DNA of 64,000 bases from Branchinecta lynchi. Its lineage: Eukaryota; Arthropoda; Branchiopoda; Anostraca; Branchinectidae. Below, piece by piece: positions 9,901-24,900 of this stretch. Position numbers and translations under genes: made by a program. Position 1 is the stretch's first letter. Each line of letters opens with the position of its first letter. The stretch lies in contig JAKZAP010000003.1 of the NCBI GenBank assembly GCA_023053575.1, positions 9,834,561 to 9,898,560 of the forward strand. Direction: 5' to 3'. The notes under the pieces are model-generated. The model was not told where the DNA came from, made no database searches, and saw only the letters and a list, made by a program, of their open reading frames with translations.

Positions 9901-12900
9901 GGTCGACGACATAATGCAACTATTAAAATACATAATAAAATAAAATACGAACTTTCAGATTCGTTCAATACTAAGTTACGTATTCAATAATGTAATGTAT
10001 CCGTTCAAGTCATTTGAAACTGGGCCCCGGAACCAGAGCCGCCAAGGGTCGGGGGTCATTTTAATATGTACATGATATATATTTATTCAAGATATCAGAC
10101 GAGCGTAGCGAGTCCCTGTCCACGTCACAATAATGTTTACCAAAAGTGGAATGTAATTATCCGTGGTTCGTTTCTTGGCAGAACTTCCCTTGTATGTTTT
10201 GTCGTGAGATTGCTTATCGTGAGATACAGAAAATTTCCTAATAAATCCCCTTTCAAAATGAGATGGTGTGTTGGCCTCAGATCAGCCGTCAATTTCAGCC
10301 ACCCCTCCCGCCGTCTGAGCATCGGTCCGAGAAGAACACTGGTGATCGTGCCGTATCCTGCCGATCCGTCAGCCGAATTTTTGACAGTTTTATTCCATCA
10401 GGTCATTATCATAAAGGTTATTAGTTAATCTGTTTTAATTATTTTTTAAATAATTCGTATGTTGACATGTTCTAGCTTGGTATTAAAAGTTGATTGATGG
10501 ATTAATTGTACAGTTCCAGGCGTGAAAGACCTGCAGACAGCCCTTATGCATGTTCAGCAACACCTGAAACGGAATGGATACGCGGTGGAGACAGACTTGG
10601 CAACAGTGCACAGTTTATTTACTAGTCCCGCGTTCAGAAGTGCACTAAGTGTTCACTCACGGGTCCAGGAGTCATTCTGTGTTCAGCGGCCCCCTTCACC
10701 CCTGGTCGAGTCGGCGCTGGATTTAGTCTCTGAGGTACGTGCCTCTAGAACCCCGGTCGTTAAAAGACCCGTCTTATGGTGGGTTCACACACTGCGTAAA
10801 ATCCGAGCGTATTTTGAAATCTGAGCGTATTGTACGCACGTTTTGAGCTTGAGAACATTTCTAGCAATACGGACGTATTTGAAAAATCGGTCCGTTTCAA
10901 ATCCAAATACGTCCGTATTGCTAGAAATCTTCTCAAGCTCAAAACGTGCGTATAATACGCTCGGATTTCAAAATACGCTCGGGTTTTACGCAGTGTGTAA
11001 ATGGACCATTACCTATATTACTGATTTACTCTACGTCCTTCATCCTTTCGTCAGTTTTTTTCGTCTCCGAGATTTCGATCTTCCTATATCATTTTTATCC
11101 ATTCGAACGGCATTATTTTTTTTGCATTTTCCGTGTTTGGCCTTATTGAGGCGGACCCATCTCCCGCTTGTTGTGTTTGTGGTGCCCACTGGTCAGATGG
11201 ATCGTTGTGCAATTTTGTTCGTGTTTCTTATCAAAGCTAACTGGCGGCTCGCGACTAAAGCAGTCGAGATTTTTTTAAGAAAGCACAGTTTCAAGGGAGT
11301 CAGGTACGTCAGTATATTGGAACAATAATTGTATCTGCTGTCACGTGTCCTTAAGAGGACATGTAGCAGTGCATACAGTTTATTTTCCATGATCTCAGGT
11401 ACTTTTTAGGGTCAACAGCTTATGCTCCTATTATCTCTTCTCGGATCAGCGTAGCTGCAATGTGGAACGCGCAACATTTTGTATATGTGGCCATTTGATC
11501 CTGTCCCCTTGCCAGAAACACGTGTGCGTGGAGATCAAACCAAAGTTAAAGTACTAACTTTCGTCAGAATAGATAAAAAAAATAAACATAATACTAAATA
11601 CAAAAAAACAAACCACTTTGTCTTCGATCCTTACCCCAAAAACGATCCTGATATAGCATGCTTGGGAAGCCGACCAAGGTCGCCAAAGATTTTCTTCCAC
11701 ATATTCCTTGGCCTACCGAAAATCCTCATCTTCTACCGTTTCTCGCCCAAGTATCCCTCTTCTCAGGTCTTGTAACTCCACGCAACGACCCACAAAATGA
11801 AAAATACCCTCCCCTTGTAAACCGTACATTGCGAAAGTAAGGGACAAAACACAGCCCACCTTTCCCTATATATCTTTTGTTCCCCCGGTGGGAGAGAATC
11901 CGCCTGCAACCGCAACCTAGAAAGACGGTAGCGTTGACTGCTTTATTTGGTAGTCTTTAAAGTTTAACCGACGAGGGAAGAGCTAGAACAGTCTAGTTAC
12001 CCAATTCACTAATTTAGGCTTGAAGGCCAGATACATTTCTTCGTTGATCTGTTATTCACGAATAATCGATTTTCATATAGTGGAGTCTCTCTCCGGTTTG
12101 TGGTACCTCTATGCGCTTGTACCTGTGTTGTATGCTTGATGAACACGATTTGGGTTCATCAAGCAACGATTTGGGCGTGCGGGAGCAAGTGTCTGGCGTC
12201 ACATGCTCATCGTGCAATTCTACCTGATTTTGATACTACAGCAAATAGCAGGCCTAATACGCGACAGAGACAGAGGGACGCTGATTCCCAGAGACTAGAA
12301 AGACCACCAATAAACTCGACAGATCGTTACCTGAAATCTTTTGTACCCTATTTTACCCAATATTTTAATTCTATTTAATTCAAATTATATTTTCAAGTTG
12401 TGTACGTGTAGATGAAGTTAAGTCAAATTATATTTTCAAGTTGTACGTGTATGAAATGTTTACTTATGTAATTGTCATATGTTATTTGTGTGAATGACGA
12501 TCCAGTGCTAGCGTGTATAATACAAGCTATTAAGGAAATAAAGTACATTATTATTATTTCTGAAATAAATGTTCACTCAGTGAGCTTACCTGCACCAACC
12601 TGATTACTGACCACTGAAAAGCCGCGTTTGTATTGAGATTCAAATTTTCAGCGTCATAGTAGAACTTTGGGTTTTGAGGACGGCCGTAGATATTCTTATC
12701 GTCATACCAGAGCATATAGTGAAACAAAACAAAAAACCTAACACGATCCAGATAATTGAGTGAATTCAATTTTGTGACAGAAAAATAAGTTGGCTTTTCA
12801 GTTAAACTTTAAAAAGATAGATGAGAAGAGAATATTACACAAGAATATATTCTTTGGAACTGAAGCCAAAATATTTTCTGGTGTCTTATTTAGCAAGAAC

Positions 12901-15900
12901 CAAGTTCGAATCCAGTTTATTCACCATACATCTTTCATATCACATGAGAAATAGTACAGGTCTTGTCAATATAGTTATAATCACTTAATACAGTAGATAA
13001 TCTTTAACTAAAACATGTGTATAAACAAAAACCATCTGATTTTGAGCTTTCAAGAAAATAGAATAGTTTTTTTGCTGATTACAGTAATGTATGAACAAAT
13101 CTTTCAGGACGGCTTAAAGTTCGTTTCTTGTAAGGAGGATCGAAATCTCGTGCAGAACAATGGATTTCCCAGCTCTCACCAAAAATTGTTTCGGTTTTGA
13201 TTCTTTTTTGTCAGCTTCTTTAAACATACATAGGCTCGAGTTGAATGCATCCCGTAGCTCGTTGACCAATTAGAAAGTTATTGGTCTGTTTTTGTTTAAA
13301 TCTTGTCTGTCTACCCGTCAACACTCAATTAAAGCGATTATCCGCTCAGAACACATAGTAACATCGTCAGCGTTCACTCTTTAATGGTTTACCTTAGAAA
13401 CCGTTTCACAGCCAAGTCTGCTTGCGTTTAAAGGTCGCCTTGATAAAACATCGTCTAGTCATCACGAGCATGTAAACCATTATTAGTGTTGCTATCGATC
13501 CAAGTCCAAGTTCAGTGTCGTCGAAAATCGCCGACGTGTATTGCAGTACAAGCATCAGCTTAACCACTTGATCTGTTAAAGAACCCGTCGTACCTGTATT
13601 TCATTAATTCTACGTCTCTAATGAATTCGCCTATTGTGATTTCCAAGATTGCGAACCTTGGCAGTTTTTTTCAACCATACGGCACTACGCTGATTTTGTG
13701 CCGTGTTTGGTTCTTTTCGAGCCGGAATCAGGATCGCGTGTTACCCGCGTATTGCTTCCTAGCCGCTTATTGGTCAGAAATACCAGTTATGCAAGTTGTG
13801 TCGTATCTATTTTTCTTATCAAAAACCAAGGGGGCCCAAACGAGGCCAAAACAGCCAAGACCTGCACGCCAAATTTAAGAGATGACTTTACGTAAAGATA
13901 TAGAATTGATAGGGTAAAGTTTCCGTTGAAAACAAAGGGAAGTGTTGGGGACATAACATTGGTCATTCGATAGTAGGCTACAGGTATACAGTGAAGTCTA
14001 CTGAAGTAGCAAAGATATACTACCAAAAAATAAAATTATATTCGAAAAAAATATAAAAGTTAACTTTCTTCCGTCTAGGTTGATGTCAGAATACCAAGCT
14101 TGACGGCGGTTTCCAAGTTCGGTCGGTATTAATTTATCTAATGGAGTTCGGTGTTGTATAAAATTGTTCGGCGAGTTTTACAGAGAGAAAAGCTTTAGCT
14201 TCACAACTTAAAAAAAGAAGAAGGAAACATTAACCCTATCACGAAGAAGGCGTCTGGATACTTGGTTTTAAAGTGCTTTTGTTCCCGAACAGTTAAACGC
14301 AACGTGCCAGACACAGGTTAATGCCAAGTTGTTATTTTTTAGTGCCGAAGTATTTCTTTTTTCTTGTCCTTGAATTTGCAGGGTCAAATTTCTTGGCAAG
14401 TTTTGCATTTACGATTAAGGTGCAGTATTGTTGGGGCCAGCACTTGGTTTAGACGAGGATTCTGAATATGCACTTAGCACCGTACCAAATTGCCATCTCA
14501 CGCTGATAACGCTGAATTTAAGAGCCAGGGTTCTGTCAGAACAATAAAATCTGTTTTATTTTGAGTTGGAGCCCCTCCCCCCCCCCCCCCCCCGTTCACT
14601 GACCGGGGAAACCTTTGCTAATAGTACATATGGCCGTCAGCTGTCATTGTTGCTATGAAGTATGATGGTGTATTGTTTCTATCAGAAGTTTCTTGACATT
14701 CAGATATCGTGCTCCACCCTACTTACTGTACGTTACGTTAGTACGCACGACGTCACGAATTCTGGCTTCTTCGCGTCGAGACTGGGACACATTTTTCTAC
14801 CTTCAGCAAAATATCGTGCCAATGGCTAATCGGACCAATCAGGTCAGCAGATTCGTAGTTACCATGCTTATACGCTCTCGAGCATGGTAAGCAAATAGTT
14901 ACTATTTCGTTAGTAACTTTTCACGAGTCTGGAACGAAAATAGTTACTATTGTTAGAAGGCTGAAACACGCTCACTGTCTGTTTATGTTGCAGAAAATGT
15001 TTTGTTTTTTATAAAATATAGCACTTAAAGGCCATAATGTTTAGGTTGCAGAAATGTTCTGTCATGAGCCTTGAAATGTTATGTTTTTTACAAAATATAG
15101 CACTTAAAGGCCATACCTATTCCTTCCTGTGCGAAACTGTCAAGTCAGCTGTGAATTATTTCGGCCCTTCCTGGCAAGGGTCTTCTTCAGGCTCAAGCTA
15201 TAAAAGTTCGCAGGCTCGTTTTTCTAGCTTGGGATTCTTACATAGGCAAGACCAGAAATATGGTAGCAATATTTATTTATTTATTCATTTATTTCCCTCA
15301 ATATTGAGGAGTACAACTTATAAATTGTAAATCAAAATCATTCCTAAATCAACTAAACTCCTTTCAATAAAATACTGTGAAATAATATACAAAATACACT
15401 TCAACAACTAATTTATAATTAGTTGTAAAATTTACACGAAGAATTGGATCCAAGAGTGTCGTATTTAAAGAATATGAGCATGTGATGGGCTACTATTTCG
15501 GATTCTCGTCTCGCCAACTTTGTCTTTGTTTCTTCAATCAATCTGTCAATGAAATGTATTTCCAAATAGCTTAAAGCTAGAAGAGGAAGAAACTATTTAC
15601 GAATTACACAAAAACGAAACAAATTATCTAATACACTTACAAGATATGACCATAAACAAATGATGGGATGAAACTATGTAAAAATTGGGCAGAAAAATTA
15701 GCAGGGTATGGAAAAAACAGATTGCCATTGTTCCTCTCAGACCGACTTCTTGCGTATTTTGTCATGATAATAATAAAACGAACGAACTAAGACGAGACTA
15801 CAATGCTTGAAAGCATTGATGGAGACACTCAATATTATTATTATTGTTATTCGTGGGGTAGGCAACAAATGGCCCGTAGTCTCAATCTCCTAAATAACGG

Positions 15901-18900
15901 TTGATGACAAGCCATCATTCCAACACAATTGATGAAAACACTACTCCTTATACCACTTGTTATAGCGTTTCTTCCCTGTTTATAGCTGTTTTATCTTCAT
16001 GAGTTGCAGGAACCTGGAGAGGTCCTTCATGCGAGATGTTCTCAGGATAACATGCAGGTCAGCCACTCAACACTAGGCTACTTCCGATTGCAGTATTTTG
16101 ATTGGCTGCGTTGTATAGCAGGGGCCCACAAAATGACGCCCCCTTAAAGCACAAGTCTTACTAGAAACGATCTTTTCAAGATGATCTGGCTCAGAAATAT
16201 CTGTTTTCAAAAATACCATTACCTTACCACGTGAAATCAGCGATTTTCTTGTATTAGTGTTTGTCGGCTCTAACCAACTTTCCTGCTCTCCTACGCGGCA
16301 GCTGGACGCAAAATATTTGAAAACTGAATGTGCAGTGGTTAAAAGTGGGAAAACCAAACAAAACAAAAGAACTCAAAAACAGAAGGTAGACCTGGGTCTA
16401 CGATCTCTTCCAAGATTAAAGTCGACGGAACTTGAAGCTTTCGACGAAGTTTACGTTGCGTGACTGTCAAAACTCGGCTAGGCCGAAAAAGCGCTAGATA
16501 GTCGTAGCCACAAAAAGAAACAACTGCGAAAGGCGGAGTTTTCACAAGCTTGTAACCCCATAAGGGAGCTAGGAGATACAAAAGACAGAATAAGCAAGAG
16601 GGTCGTGTTCTGAGTTGGTTGTTTAACAATGAACGTCTCTTATTTTAGTGCATCACAAGCCTTCAAGACTCCAGCCAAACAGAGGCAGCCCAGTTAGTAG
16701 ACATCCTGAGCCGGTTTGAAATAGAAGGTCTAATCTATGCCCACGACCGGATCGCAGAGAGGATGGTCCTTCCCCCACTCTCGGAAAACGATGTTAGCGT
16801 GGACGCCGACAGTAGTACAACTTCCTCAGTTAAAGGGCATTTGCCTGTTACCCCTCAGCCAAGTCACTCGCCCATTTTGTTGGATGATGGCATCAGGATT
16901 GTCAGGATAGAAAAGACCAATGAACCTCTGGTGAGTAATATATGCCATTGGCCGTGTGAGCAGAAAATTGATACTTCCAAAAGCGAAAGCATAAAGTGGT
17001 ATCAAGTTCGCCTACCTTGCAGCCCTGTTATTACATAATTGTATGGTGACCAGGGCGTTAGTGTTACTATCGCACATTACTCTTTGGGCAAATATGAGAT
17101 ATGAAGAAGATCATAGATTGCAATACATGGAAATGTTCGAGCTTTTTATAGTTTTGTGGTATTATTGAAGCAAGTCCCTCCTAGTTCTCTGTTTTCCTCT
17201 GGTGCATTTAAAGCGTTGATGTCTAAACGCTTTGATACCGAGCAGAAGCTAGTAGACCGAAATTAGCTATGAACGTCTGCATGTAATAATTTAACATATA
17301 ATTTAACATACGTTTAATAAAGCTTCAGCCGAAGCTGACTTCACTGTGGAACATTGTTGACAGTGCTAAATAGATATGTCAGCTGAATTTAGAAATACAG
17401 AATTCAGCCGACGTGTCCAGTTTACTTACCTTTCAAAAGTAAATTATGTGAATGGCCACACAACTTTAACGAAAGGAAAATCATACCCTTTTCAACGCGA
17501 AATCCATAGCATTTCATTGGGAACTCATAAACTGAAAAATTGAGAGACTGGCTTTACAACCAACTCCAAAAGTTGCGCATCAAGTGCGGTCAAAACTAGT
17601 CTAGCCTACTAGACTACATCAACACTTCTCAAAATTTTAGTCCCCTTTGGTTTTCTTTTTTGTCTCTTAAAACGGTCAAATGAGAATGATAAATTAAGAC
17701 CTTAAAATCATATAAGAGCCAAGTGTTTCAGCTTTCATGTGAGATTAAAATTAAAACAAAATCCTTTGGTGTCATTGTTATTTATTCTAAATATCTTTTT
17801 CTCCTGTTGGGAGATTTCGAGCGGCCATGAAAGTAATGCTGGCCGGGAAAGGATAAATTGAGCGGCAAGGAGAAGTGGTTCAGAAGAATAATTGTTTGTG
17901 GCTTCAATTCCTTCTTTATTTTAGTTAAGTTACCTTTTCCGCTCAGTACTTTTCACGAATATTTGCTAGCTTTGAATGTCGTCATATTCTTCGGTGCTGT
18001 TCAAAATTAGGTGACGTCTGAACTAGCATACCTTCACTGTGACGCTACACAGAGCTACTGGACTCGTCTTGAGACGCCTTTTTGACGGACTCGGACTTTT
18101 CTCCATATCGTGAATAAGTAAACGCCTCAACACAGCAAATTACGCCCTGCAGATTAGCCAAGAACTATGGAATTGTATATTATGTATATAAATATTCTAG
18201 TTATTTATATACAGAAAAAGAAAAATATATTGTTAGGACTCGCGGCTTGACTCGGTCCCGGGTTCGAACATTTTTTACAGTCTCGTAGGTTCAAGGTTAT
18301 CTTTAGGCTATTTACAAACAAATGTATCATTAAACAAACAATTGATATAGAAAATTACAAACTATCAAAAGGCACCTGTTAACTTAATTAATTTACGCAC
18401 AGAATACCAAAGGAAACAATTACTCTTGATGATGTAGATCGTAAGATATGAAGAATATGTGTTTACGATCCTCCGCGGCCTTTTTTCTACATTGATGTCT
18501 GCCAATTAGTTCGCATAGTTTTTTGTAGTTTGGTGTTTTCGCGATTCTCCTTTTATTTATTTATGTTACTCCGTACTTCGTGTTTTTACACTTATACGGG
18601 CAATGAAGTCTAATCAAATTGAACATTTGAACCTTCCTTGTTCTTCTGTTTGTAATTTGAACGTTTCTTCTAGGGCGCAACTGTACGAAACGACGGCGAA
18701 TCAGTCGTTATCGGGCGGATAGTTCGCGGTGGCGCCGCTGAGCGCTGTGGTCAGCTTCATGAAAATGATGAGGTTTTAGAGGTGAACGGTGTCCCCTTAA
18801 GAGGGAAGTCGGTGAACGATGTCTGTGATCTTCTCGCTGGAATGACTGGTACTTTGACGTTTGTTATTCAGCCGGCTAATGACACGAAACCTAGCTCGCC

Positions 18901-21900
18901 GACAACGCATAGTGTGGTGAGTGTTTTAATTTATTTTCTCTTTTTCTAATTTATGTGTTGTCTTCTGTGATCACGCTACCTCCCTGGATTGAGGGATGTC
19001 GATGAAATTTGGTAAGAGCACTCGTCAGCTCAATAGCGGGCTCCGGTTGCATTTGGCCAGCCAAGGCCAAATTTTTTTATTTTCTGCTTTAATCGCCAAA
19101 TTACCCAAACTCGGTGATTTTCACATAAAAAAATGCCGCAAAAAAAAGCCCCCCCCCCCCCCCCCTCCCCCCAAAGTCACCAAATTTCAAAACTTCCGTG
19201 TGTCTTTGACGCTATTTTTCCTTTTCCTAATTTTGGGTGGTTTTCTTTTTTAAATGTGCGATTTATTTTTGTCTAGCGTGGCAACCCTGCTCATAGGGTT
19301 GCCATAGCTCATAGGGGCAATCTTTTTCCACCTAAAACCTTTGCAGCAAATTTTTTTGCGTTTCAGTTTTTGTTTTCGTAGTTTCTTAAAATACCATATT
19401 TCTTTACGTACCCTTAAAAAAAGGAAGCACAGTTGGTGACATGCGTTCACAATAGACATGATACAAACTAATTCCGGACCCTCCCACTAACAGAAAGCAA
19501 CGAATTTTGAGTCTTTTTCATTACCTGCTTTTATTCATTAAAGCTTAACTGAAAAGCCAACTTATTTTTGTATCATTTAACTGAACATACTACATAATTT
19601 CGATTGTGAAAGTGTTTCACATTGTTTCATATTTCATATTTTTTTTTTTCACATTGTGTAAAAATATTTACGACCGTCCTCACAACGCAAAATTCTACTA
19701 TGAAACGGAAAATCTGAATCTCAATCGAAACGCGGATTTTCAGTGGCCAGTGATCATCTTGCGGATGGTAGCTCATTGCGCGAGTACTTATTTTTCGTAA
19801 ATCATTTTCATCAGGTTACAACACAGGTACAAGCGCAACACAGGTACCGCAAATATGACAGCGAAATTACATACTTGAAAATTGATCATTCGTGAACGCA
19901 TTAACGCATTTTCATCGGGTTCTTCAAGTCTCTTTAACTGAATAAGTATAATAATAATAAAAAGCAAGAGAAAAGGCTTTCGCCTCTAAATAACTGTAAG
20001 AAATTTTGAGTAGTCGAACTGATCAGAGTCCTGATCAAAATCCCATCAACAATGCACTTATGGGTAACTAGATTGTCCTATCTCAGCCCTTTTCAGTTAA
20101 AATTAAAATATATAAAAATAAAAATATGTTTCAGATGCACGTCAAAGCGCACTTCGACTACGACCCTGAAGATGATCTGTACATACCCTGCCGCGAGCTC
20201 GGCCTTAGCTTCCAGAAAGGCGACGTTCTTCACGTGATATCTCAAGAAGATGGCAATTGGTGGCAGGCTCACCGCGACGGAGAGGAGGAGCATAACCTCG
20301 CCGGTTTAATACCCAGCAAGTCCTTCCAGCAACAGTAAGTAGTGTCCCTCCTCCGGAGTAAAATAACACTAGGTAGTAGCGCCAAGACTTGGCAAAATAA
20401 GGAACATCTGACTCACTCTAATAGCAGCGATACTACCACCACTGGTGATAGAGAACGTCCCTACTGAAACTCGCTGGCTCTGATATCTTCATATCCTGGA
20501 CATAGTTTAGCTATAGCCTCAGTTGTTTCCTTGGTGCGGGCAGACCGCGCCTTTTCTTTACTCGAAATTTCTAAACCCGCAAGTTTGTCTCGCTTTAAAT
20601 GCCGCAAGCGTAGTGGGCGGCGCTACGAATATGACCTGTTTGCAAAGCATGGAAAGCATAGGTCTTGGCGCTATTCAATCAATCAATCAAGTTTAATCCG
20701 AATAGCTAAAAGCTAGAAAAGGAATACAAATTTACAAAATACACAGACACACAAGAAACAATTTAACTAATACACTTACAAAAAATTACCAGAAATAAAT
20801 GATGGAATGAAACTACGTAAAAATTGGGTAGAAGAATTAGCGGGATATTCCTTAGTGTGGAATTGGGAAAAGGCTTAAAACAGCCAAACAGCCGTTGATA
20901 ATTTGTTAAAAGCAGAGCCTAGTTCTATAGTATTGAAATAGTTTTGGATATTGGAACATAAGCACTAAATATTGCGAGGTGTGCTTTGAAGCTATCAACG
21001 CAATTCAGGTGTTTGATACCTGTACGTGTGTTTGGAAAGCTGTAGCTCTGAAATCTGAACTTGCAATAAAGCCAACGAAGATTCTAAGATTGTAAATTGT
21101 CCAATTTTTAGGATTTGATATTTCGCGATTGCTGGGAAGTGAAGCTAGTGCTGTGACTTCATTTTGGAGACAGCTGCTGTTTTTGTGGGAAATTTCGAGT
21201 CAGGCGACCCTAACATCATGCAAAAAACTGCCGAGTTTGAATCAGCCGCATGCATTTTATTACCAGATTATTAGCAGCCAGAGAACATAATAAGTAAACT
21301 TTTAAAGCGTTGTGATCGGGGAAACTACAAATCAGTTTAGGCAGGTGTGAAAATTTAGTTATCTAGTTTATAAGTAAACGGTGTGAATATTTAGTTTAGT
21401 GTTAGGGGTATTCAGAGAAATTCGTAACAGGCGAAAGCCTTTTTACTCTGTGAAGGTTACTAGTATTACCGTTGCAGTCAGATTGGGCTTAAGGGATACT
21501 GGGACTCGTGTTCTGGAAAGCTCCCCGATTTATGCGCGCTCCTCGTCTTGCTACATCTTTCACGATTTCTTGCAACTGTAGGCGAATATACCCGCTCCCC
21601 TCACCGATTGCAGCTTTTAGTGGGAAAAACCTGATTTCCTAGAAACTCAGCTAGATTATCCGCGCTCAGGAAGGCGAAAGCCTAATTCAGATTAATATTA
21701 TCGTTAATACCATTGTGATTCGCAGCCAGATACTTATTCTCAGGTTCGAAAAGCTCCGCTATTGGTCCGCGACTTCTAGCGAAAGTGAGCATTCCCGTTC
21801 CCTCCCCCAGTTATTTAGGTTTAACTCTGACTGTGCCTTCGCCTTGCTTTCGGTTAGATGTATGGTTATTTAGAGGATGAGTCTTTATTGGGCATGATTC

Positions 21901-24900
21901 GTCATGGTGAAGTTATTTTTGGTTTCACTTGTTTCGTGTGCGCTCGAGCTCTGCTCTCAGCAGCGGAAACTGTTAAAGATATATTTGTTTGTAAATAAAA
22001 ATAACCTTGAACCATAAAGAACCACTCCGACTGTATCTTTAAGCAGGAAAAATCTGATTTCCTGTGAAAATGTGCTAGTTTCTTCGCGATCCTTTCCCAA
22101 GACATTACCTAAGGTTTCGATGGGATCCCAAAAATCCAATGTCTGATCCAGACAATTGCGTCTTGTAGATATCCGGTCTCCTCCATACTCCTTGAACATT
22201 TTTACTATTAAAATTAGAAACAGTTAATGCCATTGGCTAGTCATCTTAGAAAACCCAAGTTCAGGTATGGATTCAGCATGTGTGCTAACCCCTATACGTC
22301 ACTTCTGCTTCACTTCACTACCTTACTTCTGCCAAATATCCGGTTTCGGCCGGATGGTGAACTACTTGTCCGGCAACAAACCAAAGCTCAAAATGAATCC
22401 AGCGTATCTCCTTACCCTAATATCAAACCTCTAATGTACTTCAGATAAACTTAAACTTCTAACAAACTTTCAGGCATTGGTCAAATTCCGGCCGAACTAT
22501 TTGTTTGGTGAGAAAATAACTTTCATATAGCCTGCAGATACAGCGTACCTCCTCACCACTACGTCGGACAACTAATCCACGTCACATACAACTTTTTTTA
22601 ATTTTCCAGTTTCGGCCAGATTTTGGGCCAACTATGTGGCCGGGCAGAAAATGATTGTCATATGTTGATTCAGCATGTCTTCTTAACCCTACATCCAACG
22701 TTGCTTCAGATATACTTCAGCTTTAACAAACTTTCAGGTTTTGGCCGGATTCCAGCCGAACTATTTGTCGGGCGAGAAAATAATTTTCATATAGCCTACG
22801 GATTACGTCGACCTCTAATCAACTTCAGATAAAACTTTTTGTAATTTTCCGGTTTCGGCCGAATTCCGCGTGACCTATATGACTGGGTAGAAAATGATTG
22901 TCATATACGGATTCAGCATGTCTTCTTACCCCTAAACCGACATTTAATCAACTCCAGATAAAACTTTCACTTCTAACAAATTTTCCGCTTTAGGCCGGAT
23001 TACGGACGAACTAATTGTTCGGCGAGAAAATAAGTTTCAGATATGGATCAGACGTGTCTCCTTAGCCCTAGATCGACTATCTAATTCATTTGCTTTTTAA
23101 CACATTTTTTCGTCCCTTAATTTGAAATCCCTCCCCACCCCCGAATATGGGGCTGCCGGACTCATCTACGAATTTGACCTGTACTGTGACCCAATGAATC
23201 CTCATACCAAGTTTGAGGAAATATCTCTACCTCTTCGAGAGTTATGGGGCTGACAGACGGACTACTTTTACGAAGTCATAGGTATCTCTCCACTTACGTT
23301 TTGGGATCGCAAAAACTCGCTTAACCCTTTCACGACTGACAGCAACGTCGGGATTCCTCCCCGACCCCGACTGGGCTTTAATCAGGACTCTGGTGTTCGA
23401 GAAAGTTCCTTTAATAAATCCGCGCTCCTTTCTTGGAACGTCGACGTAAACTCGCTTGACTTTCACGATTTAGAGCAACGTCGAGATCCCTCGCCCACTC
23501 CCCACTCTTGCCGGGCTTTAATCGAGATTCTGCTGTTCTGGGAAGTTTAGGAACATGGGCAACAAATAACTTTATGATTCTTACGCTCCGATAGTTTTGA
23601 GAACTGAAATGGATTGTTGTGGAAAGTGAATACACGAAATTGGGTGAATGGTATTTCGGAGAGTTCTATTGAATCGCTTGCCATGAATTCTTGCACGTGT
23701 GAGTCTTCCCCTTTGGGTCTTGGAAACCGAATCCAGTCGCACTTCACTTCAAGCTCATAACTTTGTTTACCTAACCTTAAAGCACACCTCGCACTGCTAA
23801 GGTGACTTTGTAACGCATATCTGTAAACAGGCAGAATTTCCATAACCGATCCTCTGGCCAAAAAGCTTCTCGGGAACAGTGATCAACTAGCCTAATGCAT
23901 CGTAAAAAAGCTGCCGCACTCGTCAAAATCAGTGTTCTTGTGAAAGGGGAGACTGAATAAACCTATGACTTGAAGAATTCTGGGAATAAGAGTGAGTGGA
24001 AAGATTATGTTAGTATAATGAATTGGTATCAGATGCACTGTCAGAAGTTTCATAATAGTAAACAAAAGGATGTGCTATTTCAACAGACAACACTTGGGAT
24101 GTAATCTGTTGTGATTTTGAAAACATTACGGATTATTATGCATGACAAGCATTGCTAGGAGGAGCCGAAAAAGCATCTGCTGAATTTACCGATATCATGA
24201 CGGCAGACAAAAACATTTAATGCGTAACGTTTTCAAAATACAAGAGATTACATCCCAAGTTTTGTCTGTTTAAACTGCGCATCATTTTGTCATCTGTCAC
24301 GAAACTTCTGAAAGTTTCCCTGTCACTCACCCTTTCGTATGAAAAGCGGCTTTTCTGGGCGATACGGGGTCAACCTAAGTTATTAAGTCACGTATCATAA
24401 GGTTGCAATGAGGAAATATCCAACGTTAAAACTAAGGGGTGTTGGGTACTTTGTAGAGCCACATCCCTTTTCATGCATTATTTAGTATTACGTGAACGCA
24501 CATTTCCGAAGATGATTTCTTATAGCAAAAATAACAAAGTAGACGCAAGACAGATTTCGAGAAAGTAGTTTAATATACGTGTTTCTTTCTATCAGTTAAA
24601 CAAATACTACCGCCAAACTTCACGAACTACATAGAAATCTGTCGATCGCAGCATTTTCTCCACACTACGGTCTTGTCCTTTTGTTTGAAGAGTAAATATT
24701 TGCTCTATCTAAGTTATATCCCGTCTTTCCCATTGTTTTTCGCTTGGTTATGCACTCTTATGAATTATACAAGTGTGTAAAGAAAATATTAATTCATTCA
24801 TTCAGGGTTTTGCCACTCGGTCCTTACCGATATCAATGCTTCATCAGCCATAGTAGTGTCTCTGAACAGCTTCATTATGAAGTTGATGGCGAAGATACAA

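Larger units (their letters stand above)
8077..10519 (+). other. PALS1 intron 2: M2 copy and a family B fragment
   Basis: It contains an M2 element (9027-9218), a family B fragment (about 9645-9775), and two short GAGGCGAAAG-type words (around 8800 and 9520) that recur at 19980 and 38200. The remainder, including 8130-8760 and 9780-10510, shows nothing I can name. Confidence 0.7.
10735..16648 (+). other. PALS1 intron 3: M4 foldback, M8, M3, LINE 3' ends
   Basis: This 5.9-kb intron holds the M4 long hairpin (10779-11007), an M8 copy (12558-12815), a poly-C run (about 14575-14594), an M3 copy (14707-14973), an 'acaaaatatagcacttaaaggcca' direct duplication (about 15010-15115), and retroelement 3' ends at about 15265-15430 ((AATA)n tail) and 15538-15720. 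ORFs such as 11479-11775 or 13621-13878 match nothing I know; 11010-12550 and 12820-14570 otherwise show nothing specific. Confidence 0.7.
18917..20134 (+). other. PALS1 intron 5: poly-C run, M8 copy, LINE 3' end
   Basis: It contains a C-rich run (about 19147-19173), an M8 repeat (19538-19800) and a retroelement 3' region (about 19940-20045) whose text recurs at 38165-38280. Confidence 0.7.

Noticed and set aside
18245..18275. tRNA 3' half at GGTTCGAAC
   Set aside because: Only the B-box word is present; flanks do not pair and no A box lies at the right distance.
22109..23316. CRISPR array
   Set aside because: Units are about 130 bp, diverged and contiguous without short repeats and unique spacers; the genome is animal.
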